64,000 bases of DNA from Cordilura impudica (Eukaryota; Arthropoda; Insecta; Diptera; Scathophagidae): contig OY821519.1 of assembly GCA_963682025.1 (NCBI GenBank), positions 188,789,253-188,853,252 of the forward strand, read 5' to 3'. Position 1 is the first letter of the stretch. Each line of letters begins with the position of its first letter. Below are positions 1-10,539 of this stretch, one piece after another. The notes beneath the pieces were generated by a model that was given only the letters and a program-made list of their open reading frames with translations, ran no database searches and had not been told where the DNA came from. A program made the translations under genes and the position numbers.

Positions 1-353
1 TCCCTTTGACCCCATATAGAGCTGCTTCCCGATCTTCACTTAAATCTATCAAAAAGCAAAAATATTGCACTGATTCTGCACTGATTCTTCTCAAATTTTG
101 TTTGTATATATTTTTGCAAAATACAAGAGACTTTACCAAACATGATCAGGATCGGTCCATTTTTGGACCTAGTCCGTTTATAGATATAGCATCCGATATG
201 AACTTTTTCATATCTGCAGCCAAAAAAATTAATAAAAATCCCACTCAAATTTGATTTTTGCTTATTTTCAATGTCCAGTTAGTTGGGCCTAAGAGATCAT
301 ATAGTCGGGTATCATATAGTCGGTCTAGACCGACTATAATTTTCTTACTTGTT
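1..353 (-). mobile_element. HLE1 element, 5' half, cut by window edge
   Basis: This is the 5' half of a Helentron-like non-autonomous element (HLE1) in reverse orientation, ending at CTTGTT (the complement of AACAAG) at 353. The subterminal palindrome (ATAGTCGGTCT followed by its complement) lies at about 316-337. Compared with its counterpart at 22414-22769, it has an 11-bp duplication near 75-85 and a rearranged stretch near 290-315 where the subterminal repeat ATACCCTATACCA has been lost. Small frames here are not coding: the same frames recur in every HLE1 copy with stops and no conserved start. Confidence 0.85.
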
Positions 354-1062
354 TTTTTTGAATTTCAATTTGTGTTTAACGAATAAAATTTATATATTAA
401 AGATGCAATTGATGTCTTCTAAATATAAAATTATAATTTCCGACGTTTTGATATGATTTTCTGAAATTCAATTAATTGGAAATTTTTAATTCCAGTTTTT
501 AGAATTGATATTTTCTTAAATTTGAATGGAAAATTTAAAAAGTGCCATTTTGTATTTAAGTGAATAACAGTGCTTTAGTAATTATAAACAATTTTTAAAA
601 ATTAGATGTAATCGCAATCAAAAAACTCATTGATGACTCGGTAACTCTATTTTGTAAAGACAACAAAAAGTTAATATGCCAAACTTATGTTCATATTTGT
701 AAAAGAATAATGAAAAAATTTATGAAATAAAAGACCAGCCCGTGTATACTCTTAACATTGTTATGTATAATATCTATTTGAAAATATTGACATTCATGTT
801 AAAATAGAAATAACTATTGCAAAGCTAATTAGAACAAAAATTGTGGCGCCATCTTCTGTAGCATAGTCACGCTGAGCAAAGTGAAGTGACACTCTGTTAA
901 TGCAAAAGAAATGTATTTTCCCCACAACAAAATATTGCAGAATTTTTGTAAATAAAATAATATACCGATTTATTTCTAACATGCAGTTATTATGGATATA
1001 CATATATAGAATATATGAATATTATTTGTATTATTTATGTATATGTAAATATTACACACAAA
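354..1062. other. HLE2 body sequence, no gene
   Basis: This AT-rich stretch aligns with the HLE2 interior at 26560-27880. It lacks the 575-bp MITE that occupies that copy at 26893-27467, so it shows the MITE empty site near 671-676 (GTTAATATGCC). No credible gene is seen. Confidence 0.7.
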
Positions 1063-1835
1063 AACAAGTAAGAAAATTATAGTCGGTCTAGACCGACTAT
1101 ACGATACCGTATACCATGCGTTTGGAAACCCTATCTCTTAGGCCCAACTAACTGGACATAGAAAATAAGCAAAAACCAAATTTGAGTGGGATTTTTATTA
1201 ATTTTTTTGGCTGCAGATATGAAAAAGTTCATATCGGATGCTATATCTATATGGGGACTGGGTCCAAAAATGGACCGATCCTGACCATGGTTGGTAACGT
1301 CTCTTGTATTTTGCTGAAACATATACAAACAAAATTTGAGAAGAATCAGTGCAATATTTTTGTTTTTTAATAGATTTAAGTTAATATCGGGAAGCAGCTC
1401 TATATGAGACCAAAGGGATCATTTTTGGACTACTCATTAATGGATCTAATAAACGCATACAAACCCAATTTGAGTAAGATCTATATGACAATTTGGATCT
1501 TATGGCAATTTATGTAATTTGTATGGGGGCTAGGTCTGAACATGGACCGAATTTCACCAATTTCAATAGCGTTCATCCCATGGCCGATAAAAGCTTATAT
1601 ACCAAATTTCATCAAAATATATTCATATTTGCGACCTGCAGTTTGATTACAAGGTTTACATGGACACACAGACGGACGGACGGACGGACGGACGGACGGA
1701 CATTGTTAAATCAACTCAAAAAGTGATTCTGATTCGATCGGTATAATTAAAGATGCGTCTGGGTCAAATATTTTTGGTTGTTACAAACAGCAGCACAAAG
1801 TCATTATACCCAAACTACATAGTGGTATAGGGTAT
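1063..1835 (+). mobile_element. HLE1 element, complete
   Basis: A complete HLE1 of 773 bp. It starts AACAAGTAAG, followed by the 22-nt palindrome and ATACC(G)TATACCA. A (GGAC)n microsatellite lies at about 1671-1701. It ends with a hairpin built on CCACATAGTGG-like sequence and GGTATAGGGTAT. The empty site is visible in the related HLE2 copies at about 27885 and 53976, where CACAC plus six A plus TACAAC is uninterrupted. The insertion therefore fell between A and A without target duplication. Confidence 0.9.
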
Positions 1836-2776
1836 AAATACAACATCAAACGTTATTTTTGTGTTTTTCTCTTTAAATAAATTAATACATAAAATTTTTT
1901 TTTGCTAAATTTACATTGTTTTTTTTTATTAACAACTAGGTATTTTAGCATTATTTGCTTTAGATGCTGGTGAATTTTTACTGCCTTTATATTAACTCGT
2001 AGTGTCTGCTTGTCGAAAAAATTTTGGATCGATTTTAACCCCTTTCCCGTGACCCAATCGATCTGAAACTTTGCAGGCAGGCTCGTGGCAATGACAGAAA
2101 TGATCCAGTAAATTTTTATAGTGATGCCAAAACAATGGAAACTTTTAAATTTTTCTACCAGAGTTGATAAAAAAGGTACAAAGGGTTAGTTTTTATTATA
2201 TTATTACCACAACGACCACAAAAACAACAAGTCCAGCTATGACAACAATATAACATTTAGAATAACAACAAGACACTATAGAAACATCATATTTTTCATT
2301 TTTTTATTTTTATTTTTCAGAGATTTCCCTGGACCTGTTCCACCGATTTTAATGATTTTGGAAATAGTAATCTTCCCATGAATTTGGAAATCATTTTCAC
2401 TAAAAATGATCACCTTAGCTATCCTATTGAGGGCGTGATCGTGACCAGAACAACATAGAAAATTATATTTTTTAAAGACTTTTTTTAGTTCTTCATTGAA
2501 ATCTCGGGCCCTAATCGACCGATTTGGACGATTTTAAATAGCAAACTTTTCAGGATGTTAGTGAATAATTTTTTATGTCAGCGAGCACCCTAGCTACCGG
2601 ATTGATGCCGCCATCGTGATTTCCACAGACGGACAGACGGACATCGCTATATCAACTCCGGTTGTTATAAGGATCACAAATATATATATTTTATGGGGTC
2701 CAAAATTTTTTTTCTAATTATTACAAACGGAATGACAAACTTATATATACCCTCTGCACACTGGAGTGGAGGGTAT
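1836..2776 (+). mobile_element. HLE2 element, 3' part
   Basis: This is the 3' portion of an HLE2 element. It runs through a conserved segment beginning GTGTCTGCTTGTCGA (about 1999) and a short GTCY microsatellite (CAGACGGACAGACGGAC, about 2626-2642). It ends at a hairpin with ATACCCTCTGCAC and GAGTGGAGGGTAT. The 46 bp after it (2777-2822) are host or older repeat sequence up to the next HLE1. Confidence 0.8.
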
Positions 2777-2822
2777 AAAAATGTTCCAAAACTATCTTTT
2801 ATACCAACAAATCGATAATAAA

Positions 2823-3591
2823 AACAAGTAAGAAAATTATAGTCGGTCTAGACCGACTGTACGATACCCTATACCATGCGCTTAGAGACCCTATCTCTCA
2901 GGACCAACTAACTGGATATAGAAAATAAGCATAAACCAAATTTGAGTGGGATTTTTCTTAATTTTTTTGGCTGCAGATATGAAAAATTTCATATCGGATG
3001 CTATGTCTATATGGGGACTAGGTCCAAAAATGGACCGATCCTGCCAATGGTTGGTAAAGTCTATTGTATTTTGCGAAAATATATACAAACAAAATTTGAG
3101 ATGAATCAGTGCAATATTTTTGTTTTTTGATAGATTTAAGTGAAGATCGGGAAGCAGCTCTACATGGGGCCAAAGGGATCATTTTGGGACTACTCGTTAA
3201 TGGACGTAATGAACGCATATAAAACCCAATTTGAGTAAGATATGTACGACAATTTGGATCTTATGGAAATTTATGTCGATTTTGTAGGGGTCATTTGTAT
3301 GGGGGCTAGGTCTGAACATGGACCGATTCTCACCAATTTCAATAGCGTTCATCCCATGGCCGATAGAAGCTTACATACCAAAGTTGGTCAAAATACATTC
3401 ATATTTGCGACCTGCAGTTTGATTACAAGCTTTACATGGACACACAGACGGACGGACATCGTTAAATCGAATCAGATAGTGATTCTGATTCGATCGGTAT
3501 AATAAAAGATGGGTCTAGGTCAAATATTTTTGGTAGTTACAAACAGCAGCACAAGGTCATTATACCCAAACCACATAGTGGTATAGGGTAT
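2823..3591 (+). mobile_element. HLE1 element, complete
   Basis: A complete HLE1 with AACAAGTAAG start, a palindrome carrying one mismatch (ending GACTGTACG), ATACCCTATACCA subterminal repeat, a short (GACG)n tract near 3446-3458, and a 3' hairpin ending GGGTAT. The counterpart is 36998-37766. In that copy an HLE2 ends immediately before base 1 of this element. In this copy the flank is AATAAA, so no HLE2 is present. Confidence 0.9.
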
Positions 3592-4069
3592 AATTATGAA
3601 CTTTTCCAAAAATCTCTAAATTGTTCATCGCATGGATTCCAAAACTCTCTATTTATTTATTTCATTTATTTATTTGTTTTAAATTACGTGTACCTATTCT
3701 CTCAAGGAAACATTGTTTTCAAAACTATTTTAATAGATAGTTTTCGTTGGTCTAATGTAATATCAGTAATACCGTTATTATCAAACAGTACTTTTAAATG
3801 AAATTGTATTTTATTTATTTGGGATTTCAATTTTACCAGTCGGTTGTGTAATATCGTACATTGAGCACCTACTCACATTATTTTGTTGTTTCATTGTAAT
3901 TTTTCATTGTAATTAATTTATATTATTTTATTGTGTTAAATTGTGCATTTAATTGTGTTTGATTTGTGTAATTTTTATGTGTACATATTATTAAATTCAA
4001 CTATGGGTATAGAAGAATCGAACCGGATTGATAGAAAGGCAATGTTAATTGAATTCGGAAAAGGAGCAT
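3592..4069. other. AT-rich spacer, no gene
   Basis: Between the HLE1 and the transposase-like pseudogene there is AT-rich, unrecognised sequence with short TTTATTTATT runs. It may be the 5' untranslated part of the transposon that carried the pseudogene. No inverted terminal repeat was identified. Confidence 0.4.
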
Positions 4070-5450
4070 TTTTTGTGTAACTTCGGCATCGATTAAAATC
4101 AAGGGACAATCAAAGAAAACGGTATCCACGAATTATTATATTCAAAAACTTTCTGGAAAAACGCACCAACCTGTGAAGGTATGTCAAAAGGCTATTTTAG
4201 ATATTTTAAAAATATCTAGATTTCGTCTTCAACACATTTGCCGAAATTTTCATGCAGATAGCGCAATACCAAGTGAAAAACGCGATGGTAAACGATTATT
4301 GCCGTAATGCCAACATAACATAAAAAACAGTATCTGCCCAGTGAATTAAGCATTAATAAGTTGTGGAAGCAATTTAATTCAGACAATGTCGCATATTCAG
4401 TAAAGTACGATTTTTTCCGTAAAATTTTTGTAAATAAATTAAATTTTTCCCTCTCCATCAACCGATATGTGCTCTAAATGCTTATAGCTTAAGGAAATGA
4501 TACAAAATACTGTTAATTCTGCAAAGAAACGGCAATTGATGACGGAATTACACATTCACAAATTAAGATCCAAAGCGTTTTATCAAGAATTGGGCCAAGA
4601 AAATAATGATGAAATTAAATTTTCTTTCGATTGCCAAAAAAAATATGGTTTTACCTAAATTGCCAGATCAGTCGACGTATTTCTCAAGACAGCTGTATCA
4701 GTACAATTTCACGATTTGTAAAGGTATTTCAAAATCGAACCAATCATAGGAAAATATTTTTTGTTATAGGTGGAATGAAGCAAGGAGACCCAAAGGATCA
4801 AACGAAATTGTCTCTGCAGTTTACCATCAATTAAATATATCTGAGTTTGATGAAAGGGTCACTGCAATTAAAATTGTTTGTGATGGATGTGGTGGCCAGA
4901 ATAAAAACCGGTAACTTTTCCAGTACCCGGGCACTCCTTTATCCAACCGGATCGAGTTTTCGGACGCATCGAAAAAGTAGTCAAAAAAAAATAGAAACAA
5001 TGGTACAGCCAGAAGAATATATTAAAATATTCAAACGACATGGAACTGTGTACAATTTGGAGGATATTCCATTTTACGATTGGAAATCCTCAGCCAATCA
5101 AATATTTAAGCCACTTAGTAGCTGGCATTTTAAATTTGCGCCAACCAAAAAATTTACTTTCCACCGGAAAAGTGAAAATATTATTTATATTCAGGAAGAA
5201 GCCAATTATAAGGTTGAGTTAGGAAACCCTCAATCTATTTTTAAACGATTAAAAAATGCGAGCAACATAATTCCAACCGAAATCCCTTTAGGAGTAACGG
5301 TAAAAAAAAGAAAACTGAACGATGTTGATAAATTGTTGACCAAACATTTTGGATTAGATTAGAGAGATTCCGAATCCCTTTAATATTATATGGATACAAT
5401 AGATAACTGTGATAATTTCGAAGATAATGTTCTAGACGAAGATGACGAAA
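4070..5450 (+). pseudogene. DNA-transposon-type protein relic (CGGQNKN motif family)
   Basis: A decayed gene of the arthropod family of uncharacterised transposase-like proteins that carry a DGCGGQNKNR-type motif. I associate it, from memory, with the domain called DUF7869. In successive frames I read an N-terminal part (VTSASIKIKGQSKKTVSTNY, then RFRLQHICRNFHADSAIPSE), a middle part (LPKLPDQSTYFSRQLYQYNF), then GSNEIVSAVYHQL and VCDGCGGQNKNR, then PVPGHSFIQPDRVFGRIEK. The C-terminal part is open from about 4999 to 5362 (EEYIKIFKRHGTVYNLEDI, and later DVDKLLTKHFGLD). Several stops and frameshifts break it, for example after RDGKRLLP, after NKNR and after VVKKK. A segment between NKNR and PVPGH looks deleted. 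It cannot make a full protein. The same breaks are present in the copy at 38245-39625, so it was dead before the duplication. Confidence 0.75.
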
Positions 5451-6094
5451 CATTTACAAATGTTATTGAAGAAGCTGCAATACAGTTTAATAATGTAGTT
5501 AAATTAATTTTTAAAATTAATTTATTTTCTTGTTTTGTATGCAAGCCAGATTTTTAAAGTTGAATTTGTGATTTTTTATTTTTTTGTTCTGAAATATTTT
5601 ATTTTAATGTTCTCTTTATAATTAATACTAGTATGGCCTGTCGCGCATCGCTACGATTTATTGATATGTTTTTTTCATATTTAATTTTTCCTACGAAGTT
5701 TGTATTATAACACTAAACATTTTATTTGATATATTTTATCTTTTTTTGATCTCAATGCTTGCTTATATATGTACAATATTTTTTGTTTTTTCATTGCATA
5801 TGAGAAAAACAAAAAACCCGACTACATGGATGGCCTTGCATTTATAATATCATTTGGCAATTTTTATTTTAACGATTTTTGATTTTGCCAATTTTTGATT
5901 CTGCCAGCTTTTTATTTTTGAAGATTTTTGTTTTTGGCGATTTTTGTTTTTCGCGATTTTCGGTTTCAGCGATTTTTGGCTTTTTGAATTTGGTTAATCC
6001 GCCCATATTTTTCGACTACGCACATTGATAATTAATGTATTTGTCAAAAGTTTCAAGATTATCGCTATCAAAGTACTTTTAATTTTTTTGTATT
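5451..6094. repeat. AT-rich low-complexity tract with degenerate short repeats
   Basis: No gene is seen. Positions 5845-5995 are a degenerate tandem of about 18-20 bp with a GATTTTTG core. A 67-bp piece (5946-6012), bounded by the direct repeat ATTTTT, is absent from the other copy, whose junction lies near 40118-40120. Confidence 0.6.
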
Positions 6095-7090
6095 AGAGGT
6101 GACACGCCCACTGATTCCATACCACCCATTTTTTATCTGCCTACTCACATTAATATCTGATGGGCTCGTATAACGTGTCATGGTTTTTCTTTTATAGTAC
6201 TTCAGTTATATGATATTATATATTAACTTTGTATTTGCGCTGCCACGCCCACTGGTCAGATCACGCCCATTTTTTGTTCGACCAATCCTATAAATAACTT
6301 ATGGGCTGATTCAAAGTCTTAATGCTCTCACTATTTATGAAATTAAATATTAACTTAGTATGGGATGCCATGCCTACTGATCCCATACCGCCCATTTTTA
6401 TATGACTACTTACATTAATATTTGATGGGCTCGTATAAAGTGTCATGGCTTTTCCTTTTATAATACTTCAGTTATATGAAATTATATATTTACTTGGCAT
6501 TGGCGCTACCACGCCCACTGCTCAGATCACGCCCATTTTTGGTTCGACTAATCATATGAATAACTTATGGGCTGATGCAAAGTCCCAAGGCTCTTAATAT
6601 TTCAGTACTTCGAATATATGACATTTTATATACTTTGTAAACGAGGTTCCACGCCCATTGGTCAGATCCTGCTAATTTTTGTCCGACGACTTACATTAAT
6701 AACAGATGACCTCAAACAAATCTACAAAGCTGTCCCCATCATAATACTCGGGATGTATAATATTGAATTAATACTTTGTGTTGGAGGTGCCACGCCCACT
6801 TATTTGAGCCCGCCCATTTCAAGTATACCCACTAACGTTAATAACAGGTGGCCTCGCACAAATTTGCAAAGCTCTCCCTGTCATAGTAGTCAATATATAT
6901 GACATTAAAAATTTACTTTGTATGGGGCTGCCATGCCCACTAAAAATATTTTAAAAATTGTATTCTATGGCACTTTCCATATCCGCAGTAAGACTCCATG
7001 AAAATTTCAGGAAGATCAGATTAGTAGTTATGGAGATTACCTCCTACAAACAAACAAACACACATTACCTCTTTATTATATTAGTATAGA
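6095..7090 (+). mobile_element. CACGCCC-repeat element, internal tandem array
   Basis: An interspersed element made of diverged tandem monomers of about 130-142 bp. The anchor GCCACGCCCACT (or close variants) occurs at about 6112, 6241, 6369, 6508, 6649, 6787 and 6929, each followed by CCGCCCATTTTT and then TTAATA...GATGGGCTCG-like sequence. The 3' tail has AAAATTTCAGGAAGATCAGA, GGAGATTACC, CAAACAAACACACATTACC and TTATATTAGTATAGA. No coding capacity is seen. The superfamily is not identified. It is copied at 40203-41198. Confidence 0.75.
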
Positions 7091-7625
7091 ATAGGTGTAA
7101 CCAGATGTGCTTCGCCACCCAAAGTCCCAAGTTACTCATTATTACAGTACTCCAGATGTATGAAAGTTATTATTTAGTTTGTATGCGGGTGCCACGCCCC
7201 GTTGTCCGATCCCGCCCATTTTTTGTCTGACTATTCACGTTAATAATATATGACCTAAGACAAATTTGGAAAGCTGTGTCTCTCACAGTACTCGAGATAT
7301 ATGATATTGATATTGTATGGGAGGTATCACGCCCACTTATCCGATCCCGTAAATTTCCGACATAGCTACTAAAATTAGTAATAGGTAACCTCACACAAAT
7401 TTGAAAAGCTCTCCATATCATAGTACTCAATATATATGATATTAAAAATTTACTTTGTGCCATGCCCACTAAAAATATTTACAAAAATTATAGCCTATAA
7501 AACTTCCCATATCTGCAGTAAGACTCTCTGAATATTTCAGGAAGATCAAATTAGTAGTTACGGAGATTACCTCATACAAACAAACAAATAAACACACATT
7601 ACCTCTTTATTATATTAGTATAGAT
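7091..7625 (+). mobile_element. CACGCCC-repeat element, second short copy
   Basis: A second element of the same family lies head to tail after the first. It starts near TAGGTGTAACCAGATGTGC, which resembles TAGATGTAACCCGGTGCGC at 19397. It carries monomers at about 7190, 7329 and 7460 and ends in the same CAAACAAACAAATAAAC...TTATATTAGTATAGA tail. The copy in the other locus is at 41199-41733. Confidence 0.7.
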
Positions 7626-8074
7626 TAAAATTAGTTACTTATTGTTATTTTATTACTGAGACTGAATTATTTAATATATAAAATTTTTAATAAATAAATA
7701 GCCTAAGATTTTTATTTTATAATCAACGAATTTTTTATTGTTTCAAAACTTTCTATATAGAGTTTTAGCTGTTCCAGAACAATCCAAAAATATAATTGTT
7801 TCCAAAACTCTCCATTTTGTTTTTTATAAATCGATTAACTCCGTAATTAATAATTTCATACGAGTCAAATTGTGTAATTTTATTCTTTAGCACCTCAAGG
7901 ATAATAAAAAACAAGCAAAAAATTTTATAACGTAAAAAAACCTTTAATTTATAAAATTTGCCTTTTACCAAAAAATAGCTTAACGGCAGTTTGAAAAAGG
8001 ACACCTCATATAATAACATATTAATACTTTGGGTATGACCCAAAGTCGGCACATCTTCGCGGTATTGATTCGGT
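7626..8074. other. AT-rich interval, no gene
   Basis: No gene is supported. A reverse-strand frame at 7765-8052 recurs at 41873-42160, but only because the block is duplicated. It has no recognisable domain and a low-complexity composition. Confidence 0.5.
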
Positions 8075-8790
8075 TTAATTTTTAAAAATTAAAAATTAAA
8101 AAATTAAAAATTAAAAATTAAAAATTAAAAATTAAAAATTAAAAATTAAAAATTCAAAATTGAAAATTAAAAATTAAAAATTTAAAATAAAAATTAAAAA
8201 TTAAAAATTAAAAATTAAAAATTAAAAAATAAAAATTAAAAATTAAAAATTAAAAATTAAAAATTAAAAATTAAAAATTAAAATTTAAAAATTAAAAATT
8301 AAAAATTAAAATTTAAAAATTAAAAATTAAAAATTAAAAATTAAAAATTAAAAATTAAAAATTAAAAATTAAAAATTAAAAATTAAAAATTAAAAATTAA
8401 AAATTAAAAATTAGAAATTAAAAATTAAAAATTAAAAATTAAAAATTAAAAATTAAAAATTAAAAATTAAAAATTAAAAATTAAATGTTAAAAATTAAAA
8501 ATTAAAAATTAAAAATTAAAAATTAAAAATTAAAAATTAAAAATTAAAAATTAAAAATTAAAAATTAAAAATTAAAAATTAAAAATTAAAAATTAAAAAT
8601 TAAAAATTAAAAATTAAAAATTAAAAATTAAAAATTAAAAATTAAAAATTAAAAATTAAAAATTAAAAATTAAAAATTAAAAATTAAAAATTAAAAATTA
8701 AAAATTAAAAATTAAAAATTAAAAATTAAAAATTAAAAATTTAAAAAATTTAAAATTTAAAATTAAATATTAAAAATTAAAAACTACGAA
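8075..8790. repeat. Heptanucleotide satellite (AAAAATT)n
   Basis: About 100 head-to-tail copies of a 7-bp unit (AAAAATT), mostly perfect, with rare variants such as TTCAAAATTGAAAATT near 8151 and AAATGTTAAA near 8484. The corresponding array at 42186-42958 keeps the same marker variants but differs in unit number on either side of them. Slippage after duplication, or assembly uncertainty, would both explain this. Confidence 0.95.
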
Positions 8791-8861
8791 CTGAAAATTT
8801 AAAAAGAGATATTTAAAGAGATATATATAATAAATATAAAAACAATCAATTTGAAAGATTA

Positions 8862-9502
8862 AATCGTCATATGAAGTCCAAAAAGTCGTAAGTTACATTT
8901 AGAACATTTTACAGGAGAAGCAAAAATTTCCTTAAGTAAAAATAAACAAAATTTGTTCGACATTTTTTCAGGTTAACCTTATTTTTTATTATCGAATTAG
9001 TATTAGTATTTTCATAGTGTAAATTAGTGTAAAAAGCATGGCAATTTTCTGGTATGAAGGATTTAAGATCCGTAAGATGTTCCCACTTTTTCTTAGAAAT
9101 ATTTAATCTGTGAATATGTAATGGAGCAAAACTATTTTTTGCACTTCGGTGCGGAAGAAGTGCATATTCCTCTTTAATGTTTGTTTTAAAATAAATAGTT
9201 CCAGACGGATCATATCGCAATGCTCGAATCCTGTTGACGGTTGGATCTCTAGCTTTTTTTCCTGTAAAATATTTTTTATTTTATTGTATTTCTTCTCTTG
9301 TGTTTGTTATTTATTTTTCTTCGAAAGGTGTAAGTTACCTTTTTGGTTTTATGAATTTTTTTAATAAAATCGTCATTTTTAGTCTCTTAGGAGTGCAAAA
9401 TTTTGCAGGAACATGTACTTTGATACGGTTTATCGTAATCAATCAAAAAGTCGATTTTGAATTTTTTGTAACTTACGGCTTTTTGGATTTCATATGACGA
9501 TT
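8862..9502. mobile_element. 641-bp terminal-inverted-repeat element
   Basis: The ends are inverted repeats of about 35 bp with two mismatches. AATCGTCATATGAAGTCCAA at 8862 reads inward, and its complement TTGGATTTCATATGACGATT ends at 9502. Both arms continue through the GTAAGTTACA motif. No clear target duplication was found. It carries a reverse-strand coding fragment (8909-9262) that resembles a transposase C-terminus, so it may be an internally deleted transposon. It is copied at 59339-59951. Confidence 0.7.
8909..9262 (-). pseudogene. C-terminal fragment, possibly transposase-like
   Basis: An open frame ends at 8909. It can be read upstream past its first methionine to a splice-acceptor-like TTTTACAG at about 9263, giving ARDPTVNRIRALRYDPSG..., then EEYALLPHRS and KKKWEHLTDLKSFIPENCHA. 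The pattern of a polar PHRS segment followed by KK..HL.DLK..IP..CH.FY resembles, from memory, the C-terminus of other members of the CGGQNKN transposase-like family. The resemblance is weak and unverified. It lies wholly within the TIR element. The copy at 59386-59739 has one amino-acid change (ENCHA to EDCHA). I do not assign a function. Confidence 0.4.
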
Positions 9503-10347
9503 GTAAACATTACATATGGGTATACAGTAAAACACAACATGATACTGAAAGAAATATACAACTTTCTTAATTGAATATTAAAATAAACTTATTAATATTC
9601 AATTACACCTGGAATATATAAAAAATTTGAAAAAAAAAATACAAAATGTCAGTACTACAATATAAAAAAAAAAATATACGGCATACTTTTAGACAGCTGG
9701 AAAACCAAAAAGTGTATTTTCAAATAAAACTTGACTGAAATTCCCAAAAAAATAAAATTATTTTTTTATTTATTGTATTTTAAGAAAAAAAAAAAGAAAA
9801 AATATATTTCTACTATCTCTATTTGAATATTCAAAGTTAAGGATAAGGAAGTTAACATACTAAAATCTAAAAATAAACACTACCTTCCGTCACCTGGATA
9901 TTCCAATTGCAATTTTGTAAAATTTAACGTGATCAGTAGCGTTGCCAGCCTTAAAAAGGTTTGTGAATCTACTAAAATCTAAAACACTACTGCCACCTAG
10001 AGTTAAAAATGGAAACTTTTGTGTACATCACTCATTTTTTTCCATTCAAATTGAGTTAGAAACGCCAGAAATATACATACTACTAAATAAAAACTGACAT
10101 AGAATCAAAAACTGTTAAGGCTCCGAAAATTATTAATACAATTTTATAGTTGCAAATTACTTTTTATCTTACAATTATTTAATTTATTAATTACAATTTA
10201 AATAACATGTCTTGTTTTATGCACTATATTGAAACAAGACAAATAACTATTTTTTTTTATAAAACGAACAATTTAAATTTAGTCAAATAAAATGCTTAAT
10301 AGACTTAATCGTAACTGAAGTTTTATTTAGCAATTAATTATTTAAGT
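9503..10347. other. Intergenic, AT-rich, no gene
   Basis: This is the downstream flank of the esterase gene. It has homopolymer runs and A-rich tracts. ACTACTGCCACCTAGAG-like and CCTTCCGTCACCTGGA-like short motifs recur near 9890 and 9985. No reading frame or RNA gene was recognised. Confidence 0.5.
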
Positions 10348-10475
10348 TTAGAATTCAATATCTTTTCTATCCAAACTATCATTATTTGGGTCGTCGATAG
10401 TACTGGTAAGTTCTTCATATACATCATTGCCTAATGAAATATTATAATTTATGTGGAAATATGGGCCGCTATCAG
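10348..10475 (-). CDS. Carboxylesterase, last exon
   Basis: The terminal exon of an insect carboxylesterase (type B, alpha/beta-hydrolase) gene on the minus strand. The acceptor TTTTCAG ends at 10476. Joined in phase to the upstream exon, it reads LPMT-TDSGPYFHINYNIS and runs to a TAA stop at 10348. The xPYFHIN motif fits the usual C-terminal strand of these esterases (LxYLxI/LHIN). The intron between the exons is 64 bp (10476-10539), a typical fly intron. The other copy, 60792-60919, differs by one silent change in this exon. Confidence 0.75.
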
Positions 10476-10539
10476 CTGAAAACACAGAAGGAGACATAAA
10501 TAAACATACATTTTGGATTTACTACAAACATTAGCATAC

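Larger units (their letters stand above)
1..2822. repeat. Duplicated block A (copy 1)
   Basis: The block is nearly identical to 22414-25230 (A'), with only scattered substitutions and microsatellite or small indels. It holds an old HLE2 body (354-1062 and 1836-2776) with two HLE1 insertions, at 1-353 and 1063-1835. The match to A' stops at AACAAGTAAG at 2823. Here HLE1 begins in copy 1, but an HLE2 begins in copy 2. Confidence 0.9.
2823..8837. repeat. Duplicated block B (copy 1)
   Basis: The block is nearly identical to 36998-43012 (B'). It contains an HLE1, a transposase-like pseudogene, two CACGCCC-repeat elements and a heptamer satellite. Differences include single substitutions, a 67-bp deletion in B' and heptamer copy number. 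The match to B' ends at AATAAA (8834); copy 1 then reads TATAAAAACAATC, which is the start of C. Confidence 0.9.

Noticed and set aside
1493..1726. Recurrent 60-90 codon frames in HLE1 copies (DLMAIYV..., MSGIFINFFG...)
   Set aside because: They recur only because HLE1 is repeated. Frames differ in start and end, run through the microsatellite, and show no pattern of silent change. Not coding.
6618..6902. 94-codon frame in the CACGCCC array
   Set aside because: It crosses diverged monomers and is a by-product of the tandem repeat; the short element at 7170-7469 gives another such frame in the opposite direction.
7765..8052. 95-codon reverse frame beside the heptamer satellite
   Set aside because: Conserved only in the duplicate. 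Low-complexity composition and no recognisable domain.
8075..8790. Telomeric repeat
   Set aside because: The heptamer AAAAATT has no G-rich strand and is interstitial; flies lack simple telomerase repeats.
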